Shown piece by piece: positions 33,876-42,880 of a stretch of DNA of 64,000 bases (its first letter is position 1; each line of letters starts with the position of its first letter). The DNA lies in the NCBI RefSeq assembly GCF_029395495.1, contig NZ_CP113918.1, positions 2,108,001 to 2,172,000 on the forward strand, written 5' to 3'. A program made the position numbers and the translations under genes. This stretch comes from Bifidobacterium sp. ESL0769. GTDB taxonomy: Bacteria > Actinomycetota > Actinomycetes > Actinomycetales > Bifidobacteriaceae. The notes below the pieces were generated by a model. That model saw only the letters and a program-made list of their open reading frames with translations, had not been told where the DNA came from and ran no database searches.

Positions 33876-35234
33876 ATGCGCTTTATACCTGTCTCCGGCC
33901 TCAAGGACGCCTCCCACCGCCTCTTCGGTGGCTATGCCGAACTCTTGCGTATGCCGCACACCGCGCGCTTCGCCGTCGGCTCGGTCATCGCGTGCATGCC
34001 CTTTCCGATGGTCGGCATGACCATCACCATTTCGGTGCAGCATTATTACGGCAACTACACGCTCGCCGGCGCGCTGAGTGCGGTGCAGGCCATCGCGTTG
34101 GCGATCATGAGTCCGGTGCTCGGCAAGCTGGTCGACAAGTTCGGGCAACGACAGGTTTCCATTCCCACCATCGTCGTGTGGATTGTGGCGGCCACGGCAT
34201 TGGTTTCATGTATTACAGCACGCGTTCCTTCGTGGATTCTATTTGTCATTGTGCCGTTCATGTCGGCGATACCGCCGTGGGGCGCGATGTCACGCAGCCG
34301 CTGGGCGAATCTGCTGCGCGGCGACCGCGTACGCACCGACCGGGCGCTTTCGCTTTCCGGCGTCTTCGACGAGGCGATGTGGGTCATCGGCAACCCGCTG
34401 GCCTCGACCTTGGCTGTGATTTCCGGGGTGCTCGCATTTTCCGTGACCGGTATGTGCGTTATCGTCGGCGCACTGATGTTCCTGACCGAACTTTCCACCG
34501 AGCCTCCGTCACAGACCGAACTTGCCCGCAAAGCCGGCATCTCCCGCAAGGAATACCGGCAACGCGAGGCTCTGAAAGCCGCCAAGTTGCGCGGGCAGGC
34601 CGAAGCCGCGGAAGAGAAAGCGGGCTTGCTCAAATCCGGCCAATCCATCTGGGGGCCTGGTCTCATTGCCATGTGCGTCACCTGGTTCGGCCTCGGCGCC
34701 TTCCAGTCGGCCGCGTCGATTTCGATCATCTCGTTCGCCACCGAACAGAGCATGAAGCAGTACACGGGCTTCGTCTTCGCGTGCTTCTCGTTCTCTTCGA
34801 TGATCGGCGCAATCTTCTATGGCGCAAAAAACTGGACCATTCCGCTGTGGAAACGCTTCTATTTCTGCCTGATCGTCGTCGACCTCGGTACAGCCACGTT
34901 CATGTTCGCCCACAATATCTGGACGATTATGATCGTTTACCTGCTGATCGGCGTCTGCCAGGCCCCGACGTGGATCAACGGCAACCAGCTGATGCTGCAC
35001 CTCGTACCGCCGACCCGCTTCACCGAAGGCATGGCGTGGACCAGCGCGATGAACTCGATCGGCGGTTCCGCAGGCTCGGCCATCGCCGGTGTCTTCATCG
35101 ATCGAATGGGTTCCCACGGCGGTTTCCTTGTGGTAGCCGCGCTCGCGATTACCTCGCTGGCCCTATCGTTCCTTGGTTTCAAACAGATCAAGCAGAGTAC
35201 CGAAACCCCGATGCTTACTCAGGTTACGGTTTAA
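33876..35234 (+). CDS. MFS transporter, drug or sugar efflux type
   Basis: A 452-residue carrier with 12 predicted membrane helices and a long central cytoplasmic loop (about residues 210-255, rich in Arg, Lys and Glu: KEYRQREALKAAKLRGQAE). The loop between helices 2 and 3 carries a MFS motif-A variant (GKLVDKFGQRQV). Substrate is not evident; similarity is to general exporters rather than to sugar symporters. AAAGGA lies 12 bases before the ATG. A hairpin array follows, separating it from the convergent gtrA. Confidence 0.82.
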   Translation: MRFIPVSGLKDASHRLFGGYAELLRMPHTARFAVGSVIACMPFPMVGMTITISVQHYYGNYTLAGALSAVQAIALAIMSPVLGKLVDKFGQRQVSIPTIVVWIVAATALVSCITARVPSWILFVIVPFMSAIPPWGAMSRSRWANLLRGDRVRTDRALSLSGVFDEAMWVIGNPLASTLAVISGVLAFSVTGMCVIVGALMFLTELSTEPPSQTELARKAGISRKEYRQREALKAAKLRGQAEAAEEKAGLLKSGQSIWGPGLIAMCVTWFGLGAFQSAASISIISFATEQSMKQYTGFVFACFSFSSMIGAIFYGAKNWTIPLWKRFYFCLIVVDLGTATFMFAHNIWTIMIVYLLIGVCQAPTWINGNQLMLHLVPPTRFTEGMAWTSAMNSIGGSAGSAIAGVFIDRMGSHGGFLVVAALAITSLALSFLGFKQIKQSTETPMLTQVTV

Positions 35235-35335
35235 GGTGCAAGGCCGGAGGTGTGAAGTGCAACGGAGCGGATGCATGAGATTCATCGGCCCATATCCCAC
35301 ACCACGCACATGCCGATACCTCATACATCTAGAAA

Positions 35336-35450
35336 ATGCGTCTTTCCCCGCACTCCGCACACATTTGTGCGGGAAAAGTCCTAATCAGCTGCGCTAAATG
35401 CGTCTTTCCCCGCACCTATACCCTACTTAGTGCCGGAAAAGACGTATTTT
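35336..35450. repeat. Hairpin array, 62-bp period, stem word CTTTTCCCGCAC-like
   Basis: Two units. ATGCGTCTTTCCCCGCAC begins at 35336 and 35398 (62 bases apart); right arms GTGCGGGAAAAG (35367) and GTGCCGGAAAAG (35430) are 63 apart. It lies between convergent MFS and gtrA genes. Confidence 0.8.
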
Positions 35451-35492
35451 GCTATTATTACAGACTAATTATTCGCACAATAACGAAAACAC

Positions 35493-36113
35493 TTACTGCC
35501 AACCTTTCGGGGTATGAGCAATAGACCACTCGCCAAGCTTTTGAGCGAACGTTTTGCGCTTGGGCTTGGCTGCGGAAGTCGGAGTTGCGCTGGCAGTGCC
35601 GTCAGAAGCGACTGCCGGAGCATTCGCATTATCGGACGTACCGAATTGCGCATTTGCGGATTCGGTTTGGCTACCGGCTTTGCCGTTTTGTCCCGAACGG
35701 TCGTCGAGCAGCCACTTTCGGATAATGAAATTCCAGATGGCGACCACCACGGTGGCGACGATCTTGCCGATGTTGGTGCGCAGAATATACATGCCATGTT
35801 GCGTGACGGCTGCGTTGGCGGCCATGCCAAGTGTGCTCATCCAGATGATCCACTCGTTGATGAACAGGCCGATGACCGAAGAAACCAAGAAAATCAGCGC
35901 TTCCATCCAGCGGGCCATATCATCGCGGTGCTTGAAGACGTACTTCATGCTCGCCCAGTAGTTGAACACCAGCGAAATCAGGAACGAAATGGTGCTCGCC
36001 ACCACGTTGTTGACATGCATGAAAATCAGGATGTTCATGATGCCTTCGTCGATAACGAAAGCGACGACGCCGACCAGGCCGAATTTCACCAGTTGTTCAA
36101 TAAGCTTTTTCAC
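35493..36113 (-). CDS. GtrA-family membrane protein
   Basis: A 206-residue protein with four membrane helices in the first 140 residues (LVKFGLVGVVAFVIDEGIMN, FLISLVFNYWASMKYVF), matching the GtrA/DPMS family. Such proteins are thought to help move undecaprenyl-phosphate-linked sugars across the membrane. The C-terminal 60 residues are a polar linker (SQTESANAQFGTSDNANAP) and a basic end, not typical for GtrA. It starts with GTG and follows mvaD by 62 bases on the same strand. A GtrB-like glycosyltransferase is encoded at 42881-43924, a plausible functional partner. Confidence 0.83.
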   Translation of the reverse strand: MKKLIEQLVKFGLVGVVAFVIDEGIMNILIFMHVNNVVASTISFLISLVFNYWASMKYVFKHRDDMARWMEALIFLVSSVIGLFINEWIIWMSTLGMAANAAVTQHGMYILRTNIGKIVATVVVAIWNFIIRKWLLDDRSGQNGKAGSQTESANAQFGTSDNANAPAVASDGTASATPTSAAKPKRKTFAQKLGEWSIAHTPKGWQ

Positions 36114-36175
36114 AAGAGACCATTTAACTACTCGCGCCTGCCAACTTTATGCAAGAATGCATAATTACCACTGAT

Positions 36176-37366
36176 TCATCGCATGGAATCTTCGAAACGC
36201 ACGCCAGCGCCCGGACGATGGATCGCAATCTCACAGCCCGGCAAGCGGTTGCGCAGTTCATCGGCAACGCGCTCGGCATCGCGGCCGTCGGTCAGCACTT
36301 TGACATTCGGACCGGCGTCCATCGTCGACCACGCGCCCAAACCGGTCTCGCGGATTTCCGCCACGGCGCTCAGCGCGGCAACGGTTTGCGGCAACCAGTA
36401 GAAGATGGCGGGACGTGAAGCCATCATGGCCGCGTGCATGCCGAGCGCGTTGGCCTCAGTGATTTCGCCCAAACGTTGCACGTCACCTTCACGAATCGAC
36501 GCGAGCGCATCGTCCAGATCCTTGCCGCAGGAATCAATCCAAGCACCATAAAGCGGCGAAGTGGCAATGGTGCGACGCATGGCCTCACGACTGGAAATCG
36601 GCTTTTTCTCGCCGGAAATCAGCACAACAATAATGGCCAAATCCATGTCGCCGGAATCGACCGGCTCAGCGTACGAACTCTCGTCGTCGTGCCCGGCGTT
36701 CCATTTCACCAATCCGCCGAACACCGACCGGCAAGCGGAACCCGAACCGCGGCGGGCCAAACGCGACAGGTTGCGCGAGCTCAGCTCAAGTCCAGCAGCC
36801 TTGGATGCAGCAGCCGCGAGCGCCGCAAATGCCGATGCAGAACTGGCCAAGCCTGCTCCGAACGGTACGGTATTTGTGGAAGTCACGCGTGCAGGAGATG
36901 CGATAGACGCTTTGTCGCGCACAATATCAAGGAACTTCGAGACGCGGGTCAACGCCGGACCTTGTTGCGCCTTACCGTCGATGGTCAGGGAATCACAAAA
37001 CGATAAATCCTCGGTAGCCATCGGACCATTCTGCAAGGCCGATGCCTTATTGGACGTCGCAACCGAAAACTCAGAGCTTCCGAAAGAGGAATCAGACAAA
37101 GCAAGCGACGCCGTATCCGGCTCACCGAATTCGACCGTAGTGCGCGTGGAAAGACCATCTAGAGTCAAGGAAAGGCTCGAGGCACGCGGAATAATCAAAT
37201 GCTCGTCCGCTTTGCCCCAATACTTAATCAGCGCAATATTGGCGTTCGCGACGGCGGTGGCCTTCTTCTCAGACCTCGCTTGCTTCATGGGCTCCATACG
37301 CGAAACGGGACCCGGATGCCTTTGCGACTCCCGCGTTTCCGCCATATCCGATACACTGACCTTCAC
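36176..37366 (-). CDS. mvaD: Diphosphomevalonate decarboxylase
   Basis: A GHMP-superfamily enzyme of up to 396 residues that makes isopentenyl diphosphate from mevalonate diphosphate. The diagnostic NIALIKYWGK block is at about residues 43-52, with the SASAFAALAAAAS phosphate loop (FGAGLASSASA) and the C-terminal AGPNVKVL. The extreme N-terminus is uncertain: the first codon is GTG (37366) without a clear site; ATG codons at 37345, 37297 and 37288 are alternatives, since the family usually starts 10-20 residues before the YWGK motif. It follows mvk by 149 bases. Confidence 0.92.
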   Translation of the reverse strand: MKVSVSDMAETRESQRHPGPVSRMEPMKQARSEKKATAVANANIALIKYWGKADEHLIIPRASSLSLTLDGLSTRTTVEFGEPDTASLALSDSSFGSSEFSVATSNKASALQNGPMATEDLSFCDSLTIDGKAQQGPALTRVSKFLDIVRDKASIASPARVTSTNTVPFGAGLASSASAFAALAAAASKAAGLELSSRNLSRLARRGSGSACRSVFGGLVKWNAGHDDESSYAEPVDSGDMDLAIIVVLISGEKKPISSREAMRRTIATSPLYGAWIDSCGKDLDDALASIREGDVQRLGEITEANALGMHAAMMASRPAIFYWLPQTVAALSAVAEIRETGLGAWSTMDAGPNVKVLTDGRDAERVADELRNRLPGCEIAIHRPGAGVRFEDSMR

Positions 37367-37515
37367 AATTCACGAGTTTATTCCGCTTGGTCGGGCGGGA
37401 CTATACAAATGCGAGACTATCCACCAAACCCGCAGAATTCAAAATTATTCACAATCATCAAATCCTGTTATTTTGTGAATCTGCCACCACGCAAGCCTTG
37501 TTGCGAAACGCTTCA

Positions 37516-38583
37516 TCACGCAGCTACGAAAGACCTGCTATCGTAATGATTCTTGGCTTCACCAGTATCAAGGGACTGTTTATTCGAGACTTGTTCAAAC
37601 AACGGGTGAATCCAGACCTCGCGAGCGCCTTCGCGTAGCAATGTGCGCCTGACATTTTGCGCGGTTTGCTCGTCAGCAGCCAATGCAATCAGACAACCAC
37701 CCAAACCGCCGCCGGTCATTTTCGCACCCTTCGCGCCAGCTGCGCGCGCCGCCGTGACCAGGTGATTGACCAAAGGATGGCTGACGTTGAGTTCATCGAG
37801 CAATCCGTGCGCACGATTCATGCGCTCGCCAAGCATTGCCACCGTGCCCAGCTCGAGGTCGGTTTCGGAGGCGCGGGCCAGTTCGCCCAGCTCATCCATG
37901 ATGGACTTGACGTGCGCGTGATCCTGCTCGTCCTCTTTGTGGACGTTGCCGACTGCCTCGCGCGTGCTGCCGGCAATACCGGAATCCGCGATGACCAAGT
38001 AAGCCGGCATATCGACGCGCATTTTCTCGATATCGCCGGATTCGAACGCGACCAAATCGCGCGAACACGTCGTAGCCGCGTCAAGACCGGACGGATTGCC
38101 GTGCGTGATGACTTCGGCCTCGTTGGTAAGTTTCAGAATTTGTTCTTCGCTCGCCGCGACATCACAGGCGTCGAGAATCGCACGGATCACCGCACCTGCG
38201 CTGGCCGCCGACGAACCCATGCCACGACCCGCCGGGAACGAGCTGTCTGTAACGACGTCGAAGGCGAGGCCCGGATAACCGGCGAATTCCGTGGCGACCT
38301 TGACCGCACGTTCGAGCCCGCCGAAACGGCTTCCAGCTTCGGAAAGCGAGCCTTGATAATTTAAGGCCTTGAGGGTGCCAAGAGATGCTTGAGAAGAATC
38401 CTCAGAATGGCGGAAATCGCTGATAACGGTATGCGATGCACGCACCGGCTCGACCGGCGTGACCCAAGCCCGCATTTTCAACGAAAGCAGCGGCGCGGCG
38501 ACGGCAGGATACCCGTAAACCACGGAATGTTCACCCATGAGAATGACCTTCGCCCAGGTCTCGCCATATCCCATGTGTACCAT
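37516..38583 (-). CDS. mvk: Mevalonate kinase
   Basis: A 355-residue GHMP kinase phosphorylating mevalonate. Visible motifs are VILMGEHSVVYGYPA near residue 14, the ATP-binding SFPAGRGMGSSAASAGAV about residues 113-130, GNPSGLDAATT, and the C-terminal GAKMTGGGLGGCLIAL. Together with mvaD downstream it marks the mevalonate route used by bifidobacteria. Phosphomevalonate kinase, isopentenyl-diphosphate isomerase and the HMG-CoA enzymes are not in this window, so the pathway genes are dispersed or lie outside. Confidence 0.93.
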   Translation of the reverse strand: MVHMGYGETWAKVILMGEHSVVYGYPAVAAPLLSLKMRAWVTPVEPVRASHTVISDFRHSEDSSQASLGTLKALNYQGSLSEAGSRFGGLERAVKVATEFAGYPGLAFDVVTDSSFPAGRGMGSSAASAGAVIRAILDACDVAASEEQILKLTNEAEVITHGNPSGLDAATTCSRDLVAFESGDIEKMRVDMPAYLVIADSGIAGSTREAVGNVHKEDEQDHAHVKSIMDELGELARASETDLELGTVAMLGERMNRAHGLLDELNVSHPLVNHLVTAARAAGAKGAKMTGGGLGGCLIALAADEQTAQNVRRTLLREGAREVWIHPLFEQVSNKQSLDTGEAKNHYDSRSFVAA

Positions 38584-39042
38584 CTTGAGCCATCACCTTT
38601 CACGATTCATACATCTCAAACGGTTATCAATACCCAATGCTTCAACATGCCTGGCTGCAATAAATCGCGATATCAAGCCCAAAGCGGACTTTAAGCCCAG
38701 CCAACGAAACGCATGACAATATATTGCGTATCGATTGCTTGTCGCACATATCGCGACTTACCGCGGCTTTCATCGTCACCAATATCGGCATTGATTGCCT
38801 ACCGATTCCCGAGTCTAGAAATCGATTTGTGAACTGTGCGCAAACGAGCGTGAAGATAGTGGAAAGGCAACCCGGATTTGTGTGAACTTTAGCCTCGCGC
38901 ATTTACCTTTCCTTCACCGTCTTATTTCATCGTCACAACTCACCTCAGCATTTATCACTTTACGTAGTCGCTTTGCTCGACCCTCTCATCTCACCGCCTC
39001 ACCCGGGTTTCGCCTTCCCCACCAGTCTCTACACTTGAGAAC
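38584..39042. other. Divergent region between mvk and a glycosyltransferase
   Basis: No gene is supported. The word ATATCGCGA recurs with small changes (about 38669 and 38749). TACACT at 39030-39035 is a -10 candidate placed seven bases before the ATG at 39043. Confidence 0.35.
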
Positions 39043-40146
39043 ATGACCAACACCGCAGAACCGCTCGTTTCCATCATCGTGCCTGTGTACAACGCGGCCG
39101 ATTACCTGCATTATTGTGTGGATTCGATTTTGGGACAAAGCTACCGCAACCTTGAAATCATCCTCATCGACGATGGGTCGACGGATGGATCGGCGGAACT
39201 GTGCGACAAATACGCGAGCGCCGATCAACGGGTCAAAGTGATTCACCAGGCCAACGGCGGTATCGGCAAAGCGCAGAACGCCGGGCTTGACGCGGCGAGC
39301 GGCGAGTATATCGCGTTCTCCGATAACGACGATATCCTCGACCGGCGCAACATCGAGCTGCTGCTGCACGCGCTCGTCTCCACTGGCGCCGACATGAGCA
39401 AAGCGCGTTGGCGCCAGTTCGGGGTTTCGCAGCTTGACGAGGTCGCCGCCGACGCACAAAAAGGCGCGGCCACCCCCGACAAGACCACTGTTTTCTCGCA
39501 TCCGCTCCACGCCTACCAAACCGTATTCTGCAAATCGCTACGGCTTCTGGGCACGGCACTCAGTCGCGCAACCGAAACGAAATACTTCAACGAAGCCAAT
39601 TGGTGCCGTCTCTACCGTCGAGAACTTTGGGGTGGCATCCGCTTCCCCGAAGGCGTCTACGCACAGGACACCGCCATTTCCTGTATGCTTTACGCGCGAA
39701 TGGGCAAAGTGGCCGACATCGATGTCAACCTCTACAACTGGCTGCAGCGCCCGGATTCGGTGACCCACAATATGCGCAGTGCCTCGTTCTACCACGACCA
39801 CGTCGCCGCGTCGCTCAAGAACATGGATATCTGCCGCGAAGACGACGTGCTTCCCGCTCGCAGCTATTACACCTTAGTAAGTAATAATAAATATGAGCAG
39901 CAAGCAGCAAAGTTGGAATCAGCAGAAGACGGCACCGGCAATACCAATGGAATCAATACCTCAAGCGCCCCAGCGACAGAAAACAAAATCTCACAGACAC
40001 TCGATACTGCGCAAAGCGACAACGAACAGACCAAAAAAGTTCTGCAACAGCTGAGCACCTTCCAACGTTTGGAGTGTGCAATGCTCCGCATCATCCGCCT
40101 GGCCGAAAAATTCGTCTACGACCGCGAAATCAAGAACATGAAGTAA
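39043..40146 (+). CDS. Glycosyltransferase family 2
   Basis: A 367-residue cytoplasmic, membrane-associated sugar transferase. The GT-A core starts at residue 8 (VSIIVPVYNAADYLHYCVDS), with DDGSTDGS (residues 45-52) and the metal-binding SDNDDILD (about residues 96-103), and ENxW-like EANWCRLYRRELW near residue 185. The C-terminal 70 residues are a polar, low-complexity segment (about 285-340). There is no ribosome-binding site, and TACACT ends seven bases before the ATG, so translation is probably leaderless. It begins the surface-polysaccharide region. Donor and acceptor are unknown. Confidence 0.87.
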   Translation: MTNTAEPLVSIIVPVYNAADYLHYCVDSILGQSYRNLEIILIDDGSTDGSAELCDKYASADQRVKVIHQANGGIGKAQNAGLDAASGEYIAFSDNDDILDRRNIELLLHALVSTGADMSKARWRQFGVSQLDEVAADAQKGAATPDKTTVFSHPLHAYQTVFCKSLRLLGTALSRATETKYFNEANWCRLYRRELWGGIRFPEGVYAQDTAISCMLYARMGKVADIDVNLYNWLQRPDSVTHNMRSASFYHDHVAASLKNMDICREDDVLPARSYYTLVSNNKYEQQAAKLESAEDGTGNTNGINTSSAPATENKISQTLDTAQSDNEQTKKVLQQLSTFQRLECAMLRIIRLAEKFVYDREIKNMK

Positions 40147-40178
40147 AGCGCCAACGCTTTCCTCTTTGAGAAGAGGCC

Positions 40179-41141
40179 TCAACGTTCCCTTTTGGCGTCT
40201 TTCGAGGCGTTCATCCCGCGAATCTTACGCTTGCCGGCACGCCAGCCTCGCAGCATCGCGCCAATCTTCTTAGCCTTATCACGTTCGAAAAGCAAGACGA
40301 TGAGCGCGTCGCCGACGATGCGGGCCACCGCATGAAACCACGAATATACACCGAGTTTTTTGTCGATATACAGGGCGTTGCGCTCGATATAGTACCAGCG
40401 GAACGGCGCATGATTCCAAGCAATCGGATGTTTGAAGCCAAGATTAACCGTCCGGCTTTCGCCGATTTGATGCGGCATCACCACGGCTTTGCACTCGACA
40501 ATCGGATATCCCGCAGCCACGAGCCGACGCGAAAAATCGAAATCCACCCCGTCGATAAAGAGCCAATCGTCAAACCCGCCGATCGCCCGCCACGCAGCGA
40601 CATTGGTCAGGCTGCCTGACGTAATACATTCATCGTTCGAGCGCTTGCTATGGAAAACCGTGCCGTCCTTGCGGTTAATCAGCAGCGGGCAAACGATGCC
40701 GACCCGAGATGGACCATTGGAATCATTGGCACGCTTAGAGCCATTCCCGGAATTCGTCGAATCTAAGACATCAGCAGAATCACTCGACGCACCAACCCCC
40801 ATAGCAGCCGCGTCGTCCTGATCCTTCAAACAACGTCGATACCCGTCAATCATCCCATCAGGAATCTCGGAATCATCATCCAGCGTGAGCACCCAATCGA
40901 ACCCAGCCTTTTCGGCCCATTCAAAAATGCGATTCAGTGCCAAGGCAACGCCAAGATTCTTCCCGTTACGCAGCAGCGTGACCTGCGGATACGCAGCCAC
41001 AAAATCAGCCACCTTATCCACATTTTTCGACCCGTTGTCGACGATAACGAGCGCCTCAACCTGCTTCAGCAGCGCAGGCACGCTCCCTCGCAAATCGTCC
41101 AAAGAGGGGTTAAACGTCACCATCCCCGCTGCTATACGCAT
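40179..41141 (-). CDS. Glycosyltransferase family 2, rhamnosyltransferase-like
   Basis: About 320 residues from MRIAAGMVTFNP at 41141, a typical opening for this GT2 group; codons at 41186 or 41195 would add 15-18 basic residues. Motifs: VDNGSKNVD, GVALALNRIFEWA, the metal-binding DWVLTLDDDSEIP, FIDGVDFDFSRRL and a WYYIERNALYI segment characteristic of RfbN/WsaF-type rhamnosyltransferases. A Ser/Asn-rich insert (about residues 120-150) interrupts the domain. It converges with the previous glycosyltransferase gene. A role in a rhamnose-containing surface polysaccharide fits the rml genes downstream. Confidence 0.83.
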   Translation of the reverse strand: MRIAAGMVTFNPSLDDLRGSVPALLKQVEALVIVDNGSKNVDKVADFVAAYPQVTLLRNGKNLGVALALNRIFEWAEKAGFDWVLTLDDDSEIPDGMIDGYRRCLKDQDDAAAMGVGASSDSADVLDSTNSGNGSKRANDSNGPSRVGIVCPLLINRKDGTVFHSKRSNDECITSGSLTNVAAWRAIGGFDDWLFIDGVDFDFSRRLVAAGYPIVECKAVVMPHQIGESRTVNLGFKHPIAWNHAPFRWYYIERNALYIDKKLGVYSWFHAVARIVGDALIVLLFERDKAKKIGAMLRGWRAGKRKIRGMNASKDAKRER

Positions 41142-41298
41142 ATCCGTCCGCCCGCCTTTCCGTCCACACTTGTCAATATCAATCATAAAGCTCAAAAGGA
41201 TTCGAGAAATTCAACAATCCTCCATCAAACGATAAACCGACAAAGACCGACAAGAGCAATCCTCATCATCGCTTTATCTTTATTCGCAGGAAAAGCAG

Positions 41299-42732
41299 TT
41301 ATTGACGATAATCCAAATCGGCTCTTGCCGCCTTATCTGTATATCCAATAGTAAGTAGAAGAGGCAAGAGTGGGAAGAAATACCGTTCCTCCATACCCAT
41401 CAAATAATCGTTCCACCCCATATAATACAGTCTGTTCCATATCATCGCTTCGATGGCATAAATCGCGAGAAGAATGAGCACGAGTATGACAAGTGAAGTT
41501 AACGCGTAGCGATAAATCGCAATCCAAGATTCATTTTTCTTCGTTTTAAATACACGACGGTTGTAAACGATATAGCCAAGCCACGCAACGATTAAAACGA
41601 CGAAAGCCGCGACATCAAACGAGTACTTGGGCGCATTCTGCCAAAGCGCGGAAAGAGTGCTATAAAGCACCATGGCCACTATCTTCACAGGCCTTTTGCC
41701 CGCATACGCTACATTTTTGGCAACATTCACATTGGGGAACGTGCTGCTGAACATAGCGCTCCAGACCCCATAAATGGGTAGGGACACTAGCATCGAAACA
41801 ACAACGAACACGATCTTGCGTTTGGTGGACAACACCTTTTTCGGCAAGACCATCACCAGCAACGCGAGCGCGACATACACGCCCTTGCAAAATACCAGCA
41901 ATGCGGTAAGGGCAATCAGACCGGCCAATGTGCCATTGCCCATTCGCCTGCCCGACTCCGCACATTTCAACAAAAGGGCGACGAATAATGTGGCCACGCT
42001 TATGAAAAATGCATCGGCCATCAGACTCGAAGCCATGAAGACCGTCATTGGCAGAACACCGAGGACCGCAAGAAACGCCTTGCCCCGAGGCAATATCACA
42101 ATCGCCAACGCATACAACGCCAGGAACAGCAGGAAATTGGTAATTCGGCCCAGCTGCCAGTTGGCAAACGGCGAAAGCCCTATTTTCATACCAATCCAGA
42201 CGCCAAAAGCCTGAGGCGCGTAGACAATCGGGAAATACTGATTGGAACGGTTGGTCAGAGTTTTAACAGGAATCGTGACGGTGAGAGCATGCTGCCGATC
42301 CGTTGATTCCTGAACCACACGATGTTTGTCATACAGAAAATATGACAGGAACGAAGAATGGGGATGCCTGCCGCTTTGGCGAGAAGCCTCCTGGTGAAAT
42401 TCCTCAAGCAAATCGGATACCATGCCGTTGTGCATGCCGGTACGAAACAGATAGCGCGAGTCTCCGGTGATGTGCTGTATCCTGACCTGGTTGCCATATG
42501 GGTCTTTGTGACCCTGAACCGGGCTGAACTCCTGACCGGTCACGACGGCGTAAATCGAATTGGCGTGAAGATCAGTATCGGGAATGCTCAAAGGCCCCGT
42601 CGTCTGGATGAACATGGCGCCTTCGACGGCGCAAACCACTACAAACGCAAGCACAATCAGCAGATTTCGTTTCGCGCCGACAGTTGGTTTCGCTGACCAC
42701 ACCTTCAGCAATCGCTTCAGCCGATCATTCAA
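41299..42732 (-). CDS. DUF2142 family polytopic membrane protein
   Basis: A 477-residue membrane protein with about ten to eleven helices. The first large extracytoplasmic loop (residues 50-165) holds LSIPDTDLHANSIYAV and ends in SNQYFPIVYAPQAFGVWIG, features of DUF2142 proteins found in surface-polysaccharide clusters, where they are suspected glycosyltransferase- or flippase-related. The C-terminal block MIWNRLYYMGWNDYLMG plus RYFFPLLPLLL is typical. Function is unproven. It diverges from the dolichol-phosphate-mannose-synthase-like gene. Confidence 0.75.
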   Translation of the reverse strand: MNDRLKRLLKVWSAKPTVGAKRNLLIVLAFVVVCAVEGAMFIQTTGPLSIPDTDLHANSIYAVVTGQEFSPVQGHKDPYGNQVRIQHITGDSRYLFRTGMHNGMVSDLLEEFHQEASRQSGRHPHSSFLSYFLYDKHRVVQESTDRQHALTVTIPVKTLTNRSNQYFPIVYAPQAFGVWIGMKIGLSPFANWQLGRITNFLLFLALYALAIVILPRGKAFLAVLGVLPMTVFMASSLMADAFFISVATLFVALLLKCAESGRRMGNGTLAGLIALTALLVFCKGVYVALALLVMVLPKKVLSTKRKIVFVVVSMLVSLPIYGVWSAMFSSTFPNVNVAKNVAYAGKRPVKIVAMVLYSTLSALWQNAPKYSFDVAAFVVLIVAWLGYIVYNRRVFKTKKNESWIAIYRYALTSLVILVLILLAIYAIEAMIWNRLYYMGWNDYLMGMEERYFFPLLPLLLTIGYTDKAARADLDYRQ

Positions 42733-42880
42733 TGGCCAACCACCTTTAACCTATACACACGAAAAGAATTTATCTATGCCAATATCCTATAGACACACAT
42801 GGAAACTACGTCAGACAAAAGCCGCTAAACAAAGGATGGGAACCTTTTTCCTTTGCCACCCCACGGTATAATCTGGAAAC

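Noticed and set aside
33992..35278. 428-codon frame overlapping the MFS gene
   Set aside because: Same-strand second frame of the MFS gene, Arg/Pro-rich and without membrane pattern.
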